A stretch of 64,000 bases of DNA from Candidatus Methylophosphatis haderslevensis (GTDB lineage: Bacteria > Pseudomonadota > Gammaproteobacteria > Burkholderiales > Rhodocyclaceae): positions 1 to 64,000 of the forward strand of contig JADJSA010000010.1 in the NCBI GenBank assembly GCA_016711925.1. Reading direction: 5' to 3'. Both the position numbers and the translations under genes were made by a program. The notes beneath the pieces were generated by a model. That model did not search any database. It was not told where the DNA came from and worked only from the letters and a program-made list of their open reading frames with translations. Below, piece by piece: positions 9,616 through 17,054 of this stretch (position 1 is the stretch's first letter; each line of letters starts with the position of its first letter).

Positions 9616-10242
9616 TCAGCGGACCTTGATCTCGACGCGCCGGTTACGCGGCTCGCTCAAGTTGTCGGGCGTCTGAATCAGGGGCTCGCGCTCGCCGCGG
9701 GCCACCACCTGGATTTTTTCCTGGGCAATGCCGGCACCGAGCAGGATGTCGCGCATTTGGCGCGCACGGCGCAGCGACAGGGCATCGTTGTAGGCGGCGG
9801 TGCCGAGCCGGTCGGCGTGGCCGGTGACGATCACTTCGGGTGCCGGAAAGTCCGCAACGTCGCGCTTGATTGCGTCGAGGTCCTGCGCCGACGCAGCGGT
9901 CAGCGCAAGCGCATCGAGCATATAGAACACCCGGTATTTGCGCGGCCGCTGCGGCAGGGCGGCAAGGGCTACCTCGATGCGCGCGCGCGAGGCCGCTTTT
10001 TCGGCCTCGCTTTTGGTCAGGGTGTTGCCGCGCACTTCCGCAGTGGAAAACGCGCTGTCGAGCGTGACCTGATCGCCGACCGCGCTGACGATGACCTTGC
10101 CGACCTTGCCGTCCGGGGCGGGCAGCAACGTGATGCGTTCGCGCGAACTGCGGAAACCGGGCTCCCCGCCCAAGCCGCCCTGGTTCTGTGCGGCGCATGC
10201 CACGGTGAGCAACGCCAGTGCGGCGGCCATCCAGTGCCGCAT
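9616..10242 (-). CDS. OmpA-family lipoprotein-like protein
   Basis: 208 residues. A hydrophobic leader ends in LLTVACAAQ, which could be a lipobox (weakly LTVAC). The C-terminal half (about 110-208) is an OmpA-like peptidoglycan-binding domain: VIVTGHADRLGTAAYNDALS and RRARQMRDIL supply the conserved Asp and Arg. The gene starts inside the stop codon of the FecR-domain gene (TGATG), so the two are translationally coupled. Likely an outer-membrane or periplasmic protein anchored to the wall. It converges on trpE. Confidence 0.85.
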   Translation of the reverse strand: MRHWMAAALALLTVACAAQNQGGLGGEPGFRSSRERITLLPAPDGKVGKVIVSAVGDQVTLDSAFSTAEVRGNTLTKSEAEKAASRARIEVALAALPQRPRKYRVFYMLDALALTAASAQDLDAIKRDVADFPAPEVIVTGHADRLGTAAYNDALSLRRARQMRDILLGAGIAQEKIQVVARGEREPLIQTPDNLSEPRNRRVEIKVR

Positions 10243-10703
10243 CAATCGACCTCGATGGCGAATTCGGTACCGCGCACGCCGATGGTGGCGGTGGGGGTCT
10301 TGACGACAGCCGCTTCGGGCGAGTGCTTGACCATCATGCCGCTGACCATCGAGAAGGTGCCCTTGAGCACCGAGATCAGCATCTCGCCGGCGTGGGTGGT
10401 GGCGTTGAATGCGTACTTGTCGATTGCCACCGTGCTGTTGGGGCCGGAGGAGATCAGCGTGTCGTCCTTGAGCGTGACCCCGACCGAGCCGTCGGCGCCG
10501 GTGCGCAGGCGATCCTGCGACATCACCGGTGCGCCCAGCGTCGCTTCGATGACCTGCTCGCCGCGCAGGATGCTGACCGAACCCTTGACGACCTTGATCG
10601 TGCCGGCTGGCTCGGCAGCGCGCGCGGCGGTGCTCGCCAGCAAGCCCGTCAGGGCGGTCAGCACGGCCAGAATGAACAGCGGTTGGCGCAGGCGCTTGAA
10701 CAT
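10242..10703 (-). CDS. FecR-domain secreted protein
   Basis: 153 residues with a signal peptide (MFKRLRQPLFILAVLTALTG, then an AARA-type cleavage site). A FecR domain follows (about 40-153): GSVSILRG, DRLRTGADGSVGVTLKDDT, and the terminal VVKTPTATIGVRGTEFAIEV typical of FecR proteins. FecR domains act as periplasmic carbohydrate- or signal-sensing modules; here there is no attached anti-sigma region. Paired with the downstream OmpA-like gene. Its 5' end is divergent from trpG with about 160 bp between. Confidence 0.87.
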   Translation of the reverse strand: MFKRLRQPLFILAVLTALTGLLASTAARAAEPAGTIKVVKGSVSILRGEQVIEATLGAPVMSQDRLRTGADGSVGVTLKDDTLISSGPNSTVAIDKYAFNATTHAGEMLISVLKGTFSMVSGMMVKHSPEAAVVKTPTATIGVRGTEFAIEVD

Positions 10704-10865
10704 CGAATATCTCCCTTCGAGGCGCGGTCCGGCTTGCAATGGCGTTGCAAAAGAGTCCCGAAGAACTGCCCAACATTGCCGGGAAACCGCGAACGACTTG
10801 ATTCTACGGCATCGCGCGCCGCAAACTTTAGCGCAATGCGTACGGAAACATAAGGTAAGCCGTCC

Positions 10866-11435
10866 ATGCTGCTGATGATAGACAACTATGACTCGTTCAC
10901 CTACAACCTGGTCCAGTACCTGGGCGAGCTGGGCGAGGACGTGCGGGTCGCGCGCAACGACGCGATCACGCTGGCGGAAGTCGCGGCGATGGCGCCGGCG
11001 CGCATCGTCATCTCGCCGGGGCCGTGTTCGCCGGCCGAGGCGGGCATTTCGGTGCCGCTGATCCGCGAGTTTGCGGGCAGGATTCCGCTGCTCGGGGTGT
11101 GCCTCGGCCATCAGAGCATCGGTGCGGCCTTTGGCGGTGACATCGTGCACGCCAGGACCCTGATGCACGGCAAGACCTCGCAGATTCACCATGCCGATGT
11201 TGGCGTGTTTTCCGGTCTGCCCAACCCATTGACGGCCACCCGCTACCATTCGCTGGCGATTTCGCGCGATTCGCTGCCCGAGTGCCTGGAAGTGACGGCG
11301 TGGACCGACGACGGCGAGATCATGGGCGCGCGGCACAGGACGCTGGCGGTCGAGGGCGTGCAGTTTCATCCCGAGTCCATCCTGACGCAGTGCGGGCACG
11401 ACCTGCTGAAAAACTTTCTGCAAGGAGTTCGCTAG
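10866..11435 (+). CDS. trpG: Anthranilate synthase component II (glutamine amidotransferase)
   Basis: 189 residues. A class-I amidotransferase: oxyanion motif SPGPCSPAEAG, nucleophile in GVCLGHQSIG, and His-Glu pair in VQFHPESILT. It supplies ammonia to TrpE and may also serve folate synthesis as PabA. It is the first of the downstream trp block (trpG-trpD-trpC). Because the FecR/OmpA pair blocks read-through from trpE, it probably has its own promoter in 10704-10865. Confidence 0.95.
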   Translation: MLLMIDNYDSFTYNLVQYLGELGEDVRVARNDAITLAEVAAMAPARIVISPGPCSPAEAGISVPLIREFAGRIPLLGVCLGHQSIGAAFGGDIVHARTLMHGKTSQIHHADVGVFSGLPNPLTATRYHSLAISRDSLPECLEVTAWTDDGEIMGARHRTLAVEGVQFHPESILTQCGHDLLKNFLQGVR

Positions 11436-11448
11436 GGTGGATTGCCGG

Positions 11449-11480
11449 AGAGCCGCATGGATAGGCGTTCTACGGGCATC
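11449..11480. repeat. Dispersed GCCGCATGG-type repeat, copy B, inside the trp block
   Basis: AGAGCCGCATGGATAGGC followed by a GGGCATC end occupies the 120-bp gap between trpG and trpD. It shares its core with the copies at 54.2, 58.4 and 60.4 kb. It is the only copy that lies between co-oriented genes of one pathway. Confidence 0.6.
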
Positions 11481-11555
11481 GAGGGGTGAAGACGCCCGTG
11501 TTTACTGGCTTGCAGCCGAGGCGGGCTGCGAAAACAGCGTACAGGGAGCTTGAGT

Positions 11556-12584
11556 ATGGCGATCACGCCGCAGGAAGCGCTGACGCGCATCATCGAGCAC
11601 CGCGAGATTTTTCACGACGAGATGCTAGCGCTGATGCGCGCCATCATGGGCGGCGACGTGTCGCCGGTGCTGATTGCCGCGCTGGCGATCGGCCTGCGCG
11701 TGAAGAAGGAGACCATCGGCGAAATCACCGCCGCGGCGCAAGTGATGCGCGAGCTGTCTACCCGGGTGCCGGTGCGCGACACGCAGTTCCTCGTCGATAC
11801 CTGTGGTACCGGCGGTGACGGCACGCACACGTTCAATATCTCCACCGCGTCGATGTTCGTTGCGGCGGCGGCCGGTGCGCGGGTGGCCAAGCACGGCGGC
11901 CGCTCGGTGTCGTCGCAATCTGGCAGCGCCGACGTGCTCGAAGCGCTGGGCGCCAACATCAATCTGACGCCCGAGCGGGTGGCCGAGGGCATCGCCCACT
12001 GCGGCATCGGCTTCATGTTCGCGCCCAACCACCACAGCGCGATGAAGCATGCCGCGCCGGTGCGGCGCGAACTGGGCGTGCGCACGATCTTCAACATCCT
12101 CGGGCCGCTGACCAATCCGGCGGCGGCACCCAACCAGTTGATGGGCGTGTTCCATCGCGATCTGGTGGGTATCCAGGTGCGCGTGCTGCAGCGCCTGGGG
12201 TCGCGTCATGCGATGGCGGTCTATGGGCTGGAGAACCTCGACGAGATATCGATCTCGGGCGAAACCCTGATCGGCGAACTCAACCGCGGCGAGATACGCG
12301 AGTACATCGTCGCGCCCGAGCAGTTCGGCCTCTCGCGGCACGATCTGGGCGAACTGCGGGTCGCCAATGTCGAGCAATCGAAAGCCATGCTGCTTGCTGC
12401 GCTGGAAGGCAGTCATCCGGCAGCGCGCGACATCGTCTGCCTCAATGCCGGGGCGAGCCTTTACGTCTCGGGCCGAGCCGTCTCGTTCGCGGCAGGCGTC
12501 GATCTGGCCCGCGAGGCGATTGCCAGCGGCGCGGCGCGCGCCAAGCTGGAAGCCTACGTCGCCTTCACCCAGGCTGCAAACTGA
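11556..12584 (+). CDS. trpD: Anthranilate phosphoribosyltransferase
   Basis: 342 residues. It attaches phosphoribosyl to anthranilate. Signature motifs are CGTGGDGTHTFNIST (PRPP binding), KHGGRSVSSQSGSADVLEALG and NHHSAMKHAAPVRRELGVRTIFN. The ATG at 11556 has GGGAG seven bases upstream; a TTG two codons earlier is less likely. Confidence 0.95.
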   Translation: MAITPQEALTRIIEHREIFHDEMLALMRAIMGGDVSPVLIAALAIGLRVKKETIGEITAAAQVMRELSTRVPVRDTQFLVDTCGTGGDGTHTFNISTASMFVAAAAGARVAKHGGRSVSSQSGSADVLEALGANINLTPERVAEGIAHCGIGFMFAPNHHSAMKHAAPVRRELGVRTIFNILGPLTNPAAAPNQLMGVFHRDLVGIQVRVLQRLGSRHAMAVYGLENLDEISISGETLIGELNRGEIREYIVAPEQFGLSRHDLGELRVANVEQSKAMLLAALEGSHPAARDIVCLNAGASLYVSGRAVSFAAGVDLAREAIASGAARAKLEAYVAFTQAAN

Positions 12585-12594
12585 CGCGGAAGGG

Positions 12595-13416
12595 ATGCCA
12601 GCGCCAGTGCCCGAAGACATTCTCAAACGGATACTCGCCGTCAAACGCGAGGAAATCGCGGCCGGGCTCGCAGCGAAGAGCCTGTCGCAGTTGCATGCCG
12701 AAGCGCTGGCGCAGGAACCGGCGCGGGATTTCGTCGGCGCCATTCGGGCAAAGATCGCTGCCGGGCTGCCGGCGGTAATTGCGGAGATCAAGAAGGCCAG
12801 TCCGTCGAAGGGCGTATTGCGCGAGGATTTTCGCCCGGCCGAGATCGCCCGCAGCTACCAAGCGGGCGGCGCAGCCTGCTTGTCAGTGCTCACTGACAAG
12901 CAGTTTTTCCAGGGCGACGCGGCGTTTCTGCAACAGGCGCGCGCCGCTTGCTCGCTGCCGGTCTTGCGCAAGGACTTCCTGATCGATCCGTACCAGATCG
13001 TGGAAGCCCGCGCGATGGGCGCCGACTGTATCTTGCTGATCGTTGCGGCCTTCATCGATGGCCAGCTCGAACTGATGGCCGAACTCGAGGCCCTGGCGCA
13101 TGGGCTGGGCATGGCCGTGCTGGTGGAAGTTCACGATGCGGCCGAACTCGAGGCGGCAAGGCGGTTGAAAACTCCGCTGCTGGGTATCAACAACCGGAAT
13201 CTACGCACCTTTCTGGTGCATCTCGAAACCACGCTCGGCTTGCTGGGCCGCGTCGACGAGGACCGCATCGTGATTACCGAGAGCGGGATCCTTACTCCGG
13301 AAGATGTGCTGTTGGTGCGGCGCAACAATGTGTCGGGGTTTCTCGTCGGCGAGGCCTTCATGCGGGCTGCAGATCCGGGTGCCGCTCTGGCCAGGCTGTT
13401 CGGTCGCAAGACTTAG
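12595..13416 (+). CDS. trpC: Indole-3-glycerol phosphate synthase
   Basis: 273 residues, a TIM barrel closing the indole ring. Visible motifs: EIKKASPSKG, LSVLTDKQFFQG, VLRKDFLIDPYQ, LLGINNRNLRTF, and ESGI. It starts 10 bp after trpD, completing trpG-trpD-trpC as an operon. The ribosome site (GGAAGG) sits unusually close to the ATG, so a slightly later start is possible. trpB, trpA and trpF are not in the window. Confidence 0.94.
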   Translation: MPAPVPEDILKRILAVKREEIAAGLAAKSLSQLHAEALAQEPARDFVGAIRAKIAAGLPAVIAEIKKASPSKGVLREDFRPAEIARSYQAGGAACLSVLTDKQFFQGDAAFLQQARAACSLPVLRKDFLIDPYQIVEARAMGADCILLIVAAFIDGQLELMAELEALAHGLGMAVLVEVHDAAELEAARRLKTPLLGINNRNLRTFLVHLETTLGLLGRVDEDRIVITESGILTPEDVLLVRRNNVSGFLVGEAFMRAADPGAALARLFGRKT

Positions 13417-13578
13417 CGCAGGTACCCTGCGGTAATGTCGGTGTGGTTTTTTCCCAACATTCCGCTGGGTTGCAGGGCAAGAATTCCGCTTTTGCCTTGC
13501 TTGAGTCGCAGCGCCATTGGCATAATTGGGTAGCCTTCCGGAAGGGGGGGTCGCGTCCAAACAATGGAGATCTCTGAT

Positions 13579-14730
13579 ATGAGCAAAAAGATAATCGCCC
13601 TCGCTCTCGCTGCGCTGGCCCCGGCTGCAGCGCTGGCTCCGGCTTCAGCAATGGCAGCAGACTCGAACGTCACGATTTACGGCATCATCGATTATGGTTT
13701 TGTCAGCCGCGGTGGGAATAAAGAAGGCCGACTGAAGGGCGGGCGTACCAAGGTTCTCAACGAATTTGCCGGTGGCGTTTCCGCTGGTAACCGGATCGGT
13801 TTCAAGGGCTCGGAAGATCTGGGCAACGGCCTGAAGGCAATCTTCGAAATCGAATGGGGTTTCAAGGGCGACGACACGAAGGGCACGACCTTCAACTACA
13901 ACCGTCACTCCTGGGTTGGCCTGACGGGTGGTTTCGGTACGGTGCTCGGCGGCCGTGTTGACGGCGCCCGCTACAGCTTCATCGGCAAGTACGATCCGTT
14001 CAAGAACCAGACAGTCGCCAACGCGGCGACCATCTTCGGCTACACCAGCCATCTCGGCCAGGCAGACCGTGCCGACAACGCTGTTAGGTACATTTCCCCG
14101 GACTTTGGCGGCTTCAAGGTACTTGGTGCCTACTCTAAGTCTCTGCTCTCGCAAGAAGGTATTGGCGCGGCCGCAGGCCAGAACATCAAGACCGGCGACA
14201 GCCCGCTGTATGCCATCGCTGCGATGTACGACGCTGGTGGCCTCAGCGCCACGCTCGACTACGAAAACCTGAAGATCTACGGTGCGCCGGGTGTGGGCGA
14301 TGCGAAGTGGGACATCTTTGTCGCCGGCGCGAGCTACGACTTCAAGGTAGTCAAGCTCTCCGGCTACTACGAGCAGACAAAGGGCAAGCAAGCCGCCCGG
14401 GGTCAGAAGGGTGAGGGCTGGCTGCTTGGCGTCAGCGCGCCGATCGGTCCGGTCAGCGTAATGGCCAGCTATGCCGAAGGGCGTGACAAGTCGGACAATG
14501 CGCTCGATCGCGGCGATTGCAAGAAGTTCGGCCTTGGTGCCGAGTACAGCCTGTCCAAGCGCACGGCGCTATACACGACTTATGCTCGCATCAGCAACGA
14601 CAGCCGTTCGGCGTGCGCGATCACCTTGAGTGGAAGCGCCAACAACGGCAACGCAGCCGCGACTGCGGCCGGCAATACCGCGGCCTATGGGCGTGAAGGT
14701 TTCGACCTGGGTGTGCGTCACGCTTTCTGA
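13579..14730 (+). CDS. Gram-negative porin, tandem copy 1
   Basis: 383 residues with a signal peptide ending in ASAMA/ADSNVTIYG, the standard mature start of the betaproteobacterial general porin family (trimeric 16-strand barrel, PF13609-type). It ends FDLGVRHAF with a terminal Phe, as required for barrel assembly. The ATG at 13579 has GGAGA eight bases upstream; the in-frame ATG at 13564 overlaps that site. It differs from copy 2 at about 16 residues by eye, mostly near the N-terminus and in a C-terminal loop. A strong terminator follows. Confidence 0.93.
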   Translation: MSKKIIALALAALAPAAALAPASAMAADSNVTIYGIIDYGFVSRGGNKEGRLKGGRTKVLNEFAGGVSAGNRIGFKGSEDLGNGLKAIFEIEWGFKGDDTKGTTFNYNRHSWVGLTGGFGTVLGGRVDGARYSFIGKYDPFKNQTVANAATIFGYTSHLGQADRADNAVRYISPDFGGFKVLGAYSKSLLSQEGIGAAAGQNIKTGDSPLYAIAAMYDAGGLSATLDYENLKIYGAPGVGDAKWDIFVAGASYDFKVVKLSGYYEQTKGKQAARGQKGEGWLLGVSAPIGPVSVMASYAEGRDKSDNALDRGDCKKFGLGAEYSLSKRTALYTTYARISNDSRSACAITLSGSANNGNAAATAAGNTAAYGREGFDLGVRHAF

Positions 14731-14761
14731 TTGACTTCAGTCGGTTGAAGGCATTGAAACA

Positions 14762-14799
14762 GGCGATGCTCGCTTCGAGCGAGCATCGCCTTTTTATTT
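14762..14799 (+). terminator. Intrinsic terminator of porin copy 1
   Basis: A perfect 13-bp stem (14762-14774 with 14778-14790) with a TCG loop is followed by TTTTTATTT. It lies 32 bp after the porin stop. Confidence 0.92.
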
Positions 14800-15250
14800 G
14801 TGTGGCGACGATGCTTAGGTTTCTTCCGACCGAGGTTCTGACCCTCAAATGGCCGGCGGCTAGGCTTGGGACGCAAGGTCGCGAGCCCGTTGGACATGCC
14901 GTTGTTGTTCGCCGGAGCGACCATCCTGTTGGAATTCGGCAACAACCTGATGCGTTCACACAGCGATTTTCGACCTTCTGCCTGCTCCGCCGCAGAGTCC
15001 GGCGATGAACCACTCGCGTGATTGCCGAGTAGTGCGGAGAGTTGCGTGAAGAAGCAACTCTGAGGCGGCGCATCGGCCTGTTGGAACGCGCGGTTGGCCA
15101 AACCTTCATCGGTCGGGCAGGGGAGCAAACCGCATTCACACAGTTGCCCCTCCGAAGGGCTAAGCGCTCAACATTGGTGCGCGGTCTGTTGTATTCGCAC
15201 AACACCTGGGCAAACCGCACGGGGAATATCACGGATTTGCCTTGCTGGGT
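14800..15250. other. Spacer between the two porins, nothing recognised
   Basis: About 450 bp without a convincing gene on either strand. Short open frames exist in several phases, but none shows a ribosome site or known family. The last 70 bp before copy 2 (from about 15255) resemble the upstream region of copy 1, so the duplication included the promoter and leader. Confidence 0.5.
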
Positions 15251-15323
15251 CGAATCTGCCATTGGCACAATAAGTCAGCCTTCCGGAAGGGGGGGTTACG
15301 TCCAAACAATGGAGATCTCTGAT

Positions 15324-16475
15324 ATGAGCAAAAAGATTATCGCCCTCGCTCTCGCTGCGCTGGCCCCGGCTGCAGCGCTGGCTCCGGCTACAGCAATGGC
15401 CGCCGACTCGAACGTCACCATCTACGGCATCATCGATTACGGTTTTGTCAGCCGCACCGGTAACAAGGCCGATCGTTTGAAGGGTGGCCGCACCGGATCG
15501 CTGAACGAATTTGCCGGTGGCGTTTCAGGTGGTAACCGGATCGGTTTCAAGGGCTCGGAAGATCTGGGCAACGGCCTGAAGGCAATCTTCGAAATCGAAT
15601 TTGGTTTCAAGGGCGACGACACGAAGGGCACGACCTTCAACTACAACCGTCACTCCTGGGTTGGCCTGACGGGTGGTTTCGGTACGGTGCTCGGCGGCCG
15701 TGTTGACGGCGCCCGCTACAGCTTCATCGGCAAGTACGATCCGTTCAAGAACCAGACCGTCGCCAACGCGGCGTCCATCTTCGGCTACACCAGCCATCTC
15801 GGCCAGGCAGACCGTGCCGACAACGCTGTTGTGTACATTTCCCCGGACTTTGGCGGCTTCAAGGTACTTGGTGCCTACTCTAAGTCTCTGCTCTCGCAAG
15901 AAGGTATTGGCGCGGCCGCAGGCCAGAACATCAAGACCGGCGACAGCCCGCTGTATGCCATCGCTGCGATGTACGACGCTGGTGGCCTCAGCGCCACGCT
16001 CGACTACGAAAACCTGAAGATCTACGGTGCGCCGGGTGTGGGCGATGCGAAGTGGGACATCTTTGTCGCCGGCGCGAGCTACGACTTCAAGGTAGTCAAG
16101 CTCTCCGGCTACTACGAGCAGACAAAGGGCAAGCAAGCCGCCCGGGGTCAGAAGGGTGAGGGCTGGCTGCTTGGCGTCAGCGCGCCGATCGGCCCGGTCA
16201 GCGTGATGGCCAGCTATGCCGAAGGACGTGACAAGTCGGATGACGCGCTCGACCGCGGCGATTGCAAGAAGTTCGGCGTTGGCGCCGAGTACAGTCTGTC
16301 CAAGCGCACGGCGCTGTACACGACTTATGCTCGCATCAACAACGACAACCGTTCGGCGTGCGCGATCACCCTTAGTGGAAGCGCCAACAGCGGCAACGCG
16401 GCCGCAACCGCCGCCGGCAATACCGCTGCATACGGTCGTTCGGGCTTCGACCTCGGTGTGCGTCACGCGTTCTAA
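15324..16475 (+). CDS. Gram-negative porin, tandem copy 2
   Basis: 383 residues, the same family and length as copy 1 and roughly 96% identical by eye. The identical ribosome site and upstream CCTTCCGGAAGGGGGGG block are conserved. Differences cluster at mature residues about 15-35 (external loop or strand 1) and in the loop near SGSANSGNAAATAAG. The central 500 bp are almost identical at the nucleotide level, which suggests recent duplication or gene conversion. The open frame that extends upstream to 15042 is not part of the gene. Confidence 0.93.
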   Translation: MSKKIIALALAALAPAAALAPATAMAADSNVTIYGIIDYGFVSRTGNKADRLKGGRTGSLNEFAGGVSGGNRIGFKGSEDLGNGLKAIFEIEFGFKGDDTKGTTFNYNRHSWVGLTGGFGTVLGGRVDGARYSFIGKYDPFKNQTVANAASIFGYTSHLGQADRADNAVVYISPDFGGFKVLGAYSKSLLSQEGIGAAAGQNIKTGDSPLYAIAAMYDAGGLSATLDYENLKIYGAPGVGDAKWDIFVAGASYDFKVVKLSGYYEQTKGKQAARGQKGEGWLLGVSAPIGPVSVMASYAEGRDKSDDALDRGDCKKFGVGAEYSLSKRTALYTTYARINNDNRSACAITLSGSANSGNAAATAAGNTAAYGRSGFDLGVRHAF

Positions 16476-16503
16476 TCGACCTGCATCGATTTGCAATGTT
16501 GAA

Positions 16504-16534
16504 ACGGGCGCCTTCGGGCGCCCGTTTTGTTTTT
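16504..16534 (+). terminator. Intrinsic terminator of porin copy 2
   Basis: A 9-bp stem (16504-16512 with 16517-16525) closed by a TTCG tetraloop is followed by TTTGTTTTTT. Confidence 0.9.
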
Positions 16535-16547
16535 TCCCTTTGCTGGG

Positions 16548-16856
16548 CTAACGATCCTTCGGTCGCGTGAATTCGTTGTCCAGCGCCACATCCCAAGCGG
16601 TCCTTGCGGACACTTCAGGCTTTTGTTCGAATTCGTCGAGGACGTTCGCGAGGCGAAACACCTCGGTCGCCACATCCGGCGGGAAGCCCTGGCGTCCCGG
16701 TCGATCGGCGAGCATTAGCGCATCCATGAACCGGCGCAGTTGCGCGCTGCCCCACAGCGCGACGATGCGGTCGATCACATGGGGAAAACCCGCCTCCAGC
16801 TTGTGCGGGTAGCGATCGGCATGGGCGCCCAGCAGGGCAACAAGTTTCTCGTTCAT
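16548..16856 (-). CDS. Conserved hypothetical protein, 102 aa
   Basis: A soluble, helical-looking protein starting MNEKLVALLGAHADRYPHKLE with RIVALWGS and GFPPDVATEVFRL stretches. I do not recognise a domain with known function. It is divergent from ccoI, whose FNR box lies 106 bp upstream of this gene's start, so it could share microaerobic control (inference). It converges on the porin. Confidence 0.7.
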   Translation of the reverse strand: MNEKLVALLGAHADRYPHKLEAGFPHVIDRIVALWGSAQLRRFMDALMLADRPGRQGFPPDVATEVFRLANVLDEFEQKPEVSARTAWDVALDNEFTRPKDR

Positions 16857-16961
16857 GTCCTGCCTCCGAATACTTCATCCGACAACAATACGCCGGTCAG
16901 GAAGAATTTGGCAGCGATCGCATGGTTGCAAAACGGCACTCGCCTCGACGGCCGGGCGTGA

Positions 16962-16975
16962 TTGACTTGCATCAA
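16962..16975. promoter_or_regulatory. FNR/ANR-type box upstream of ccoI
   Basis: TTGACTTGCATCAA matches TTGAT-N4-ATCAA with one difference. It lies 80 bp before the ccoI start. One of four such boxes in the window. Confidence 0.75.
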
Positions 16976-17054
16976 CCAGATCGACCCGCCCGCGCCTAAA
17001 ATTGCGGGCTCGCAACCGGATCCCGGCAGTCGGCGGGATTCGCCGAACCGCTCC

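Noticed and set aside
10242..11423. A long minus-strand start for the FecR-domain gene reaching across trpG
   Set aside because: The extra N-terminus is antisense to trpG; ATG 10703 begins a clear signal peptide.
14800..15250. Possible transposase remnant in the porin spacer
   Set aside because: Frames on both strands showed no DDE or HTH motif and no terminal repeats; left as unassigned.
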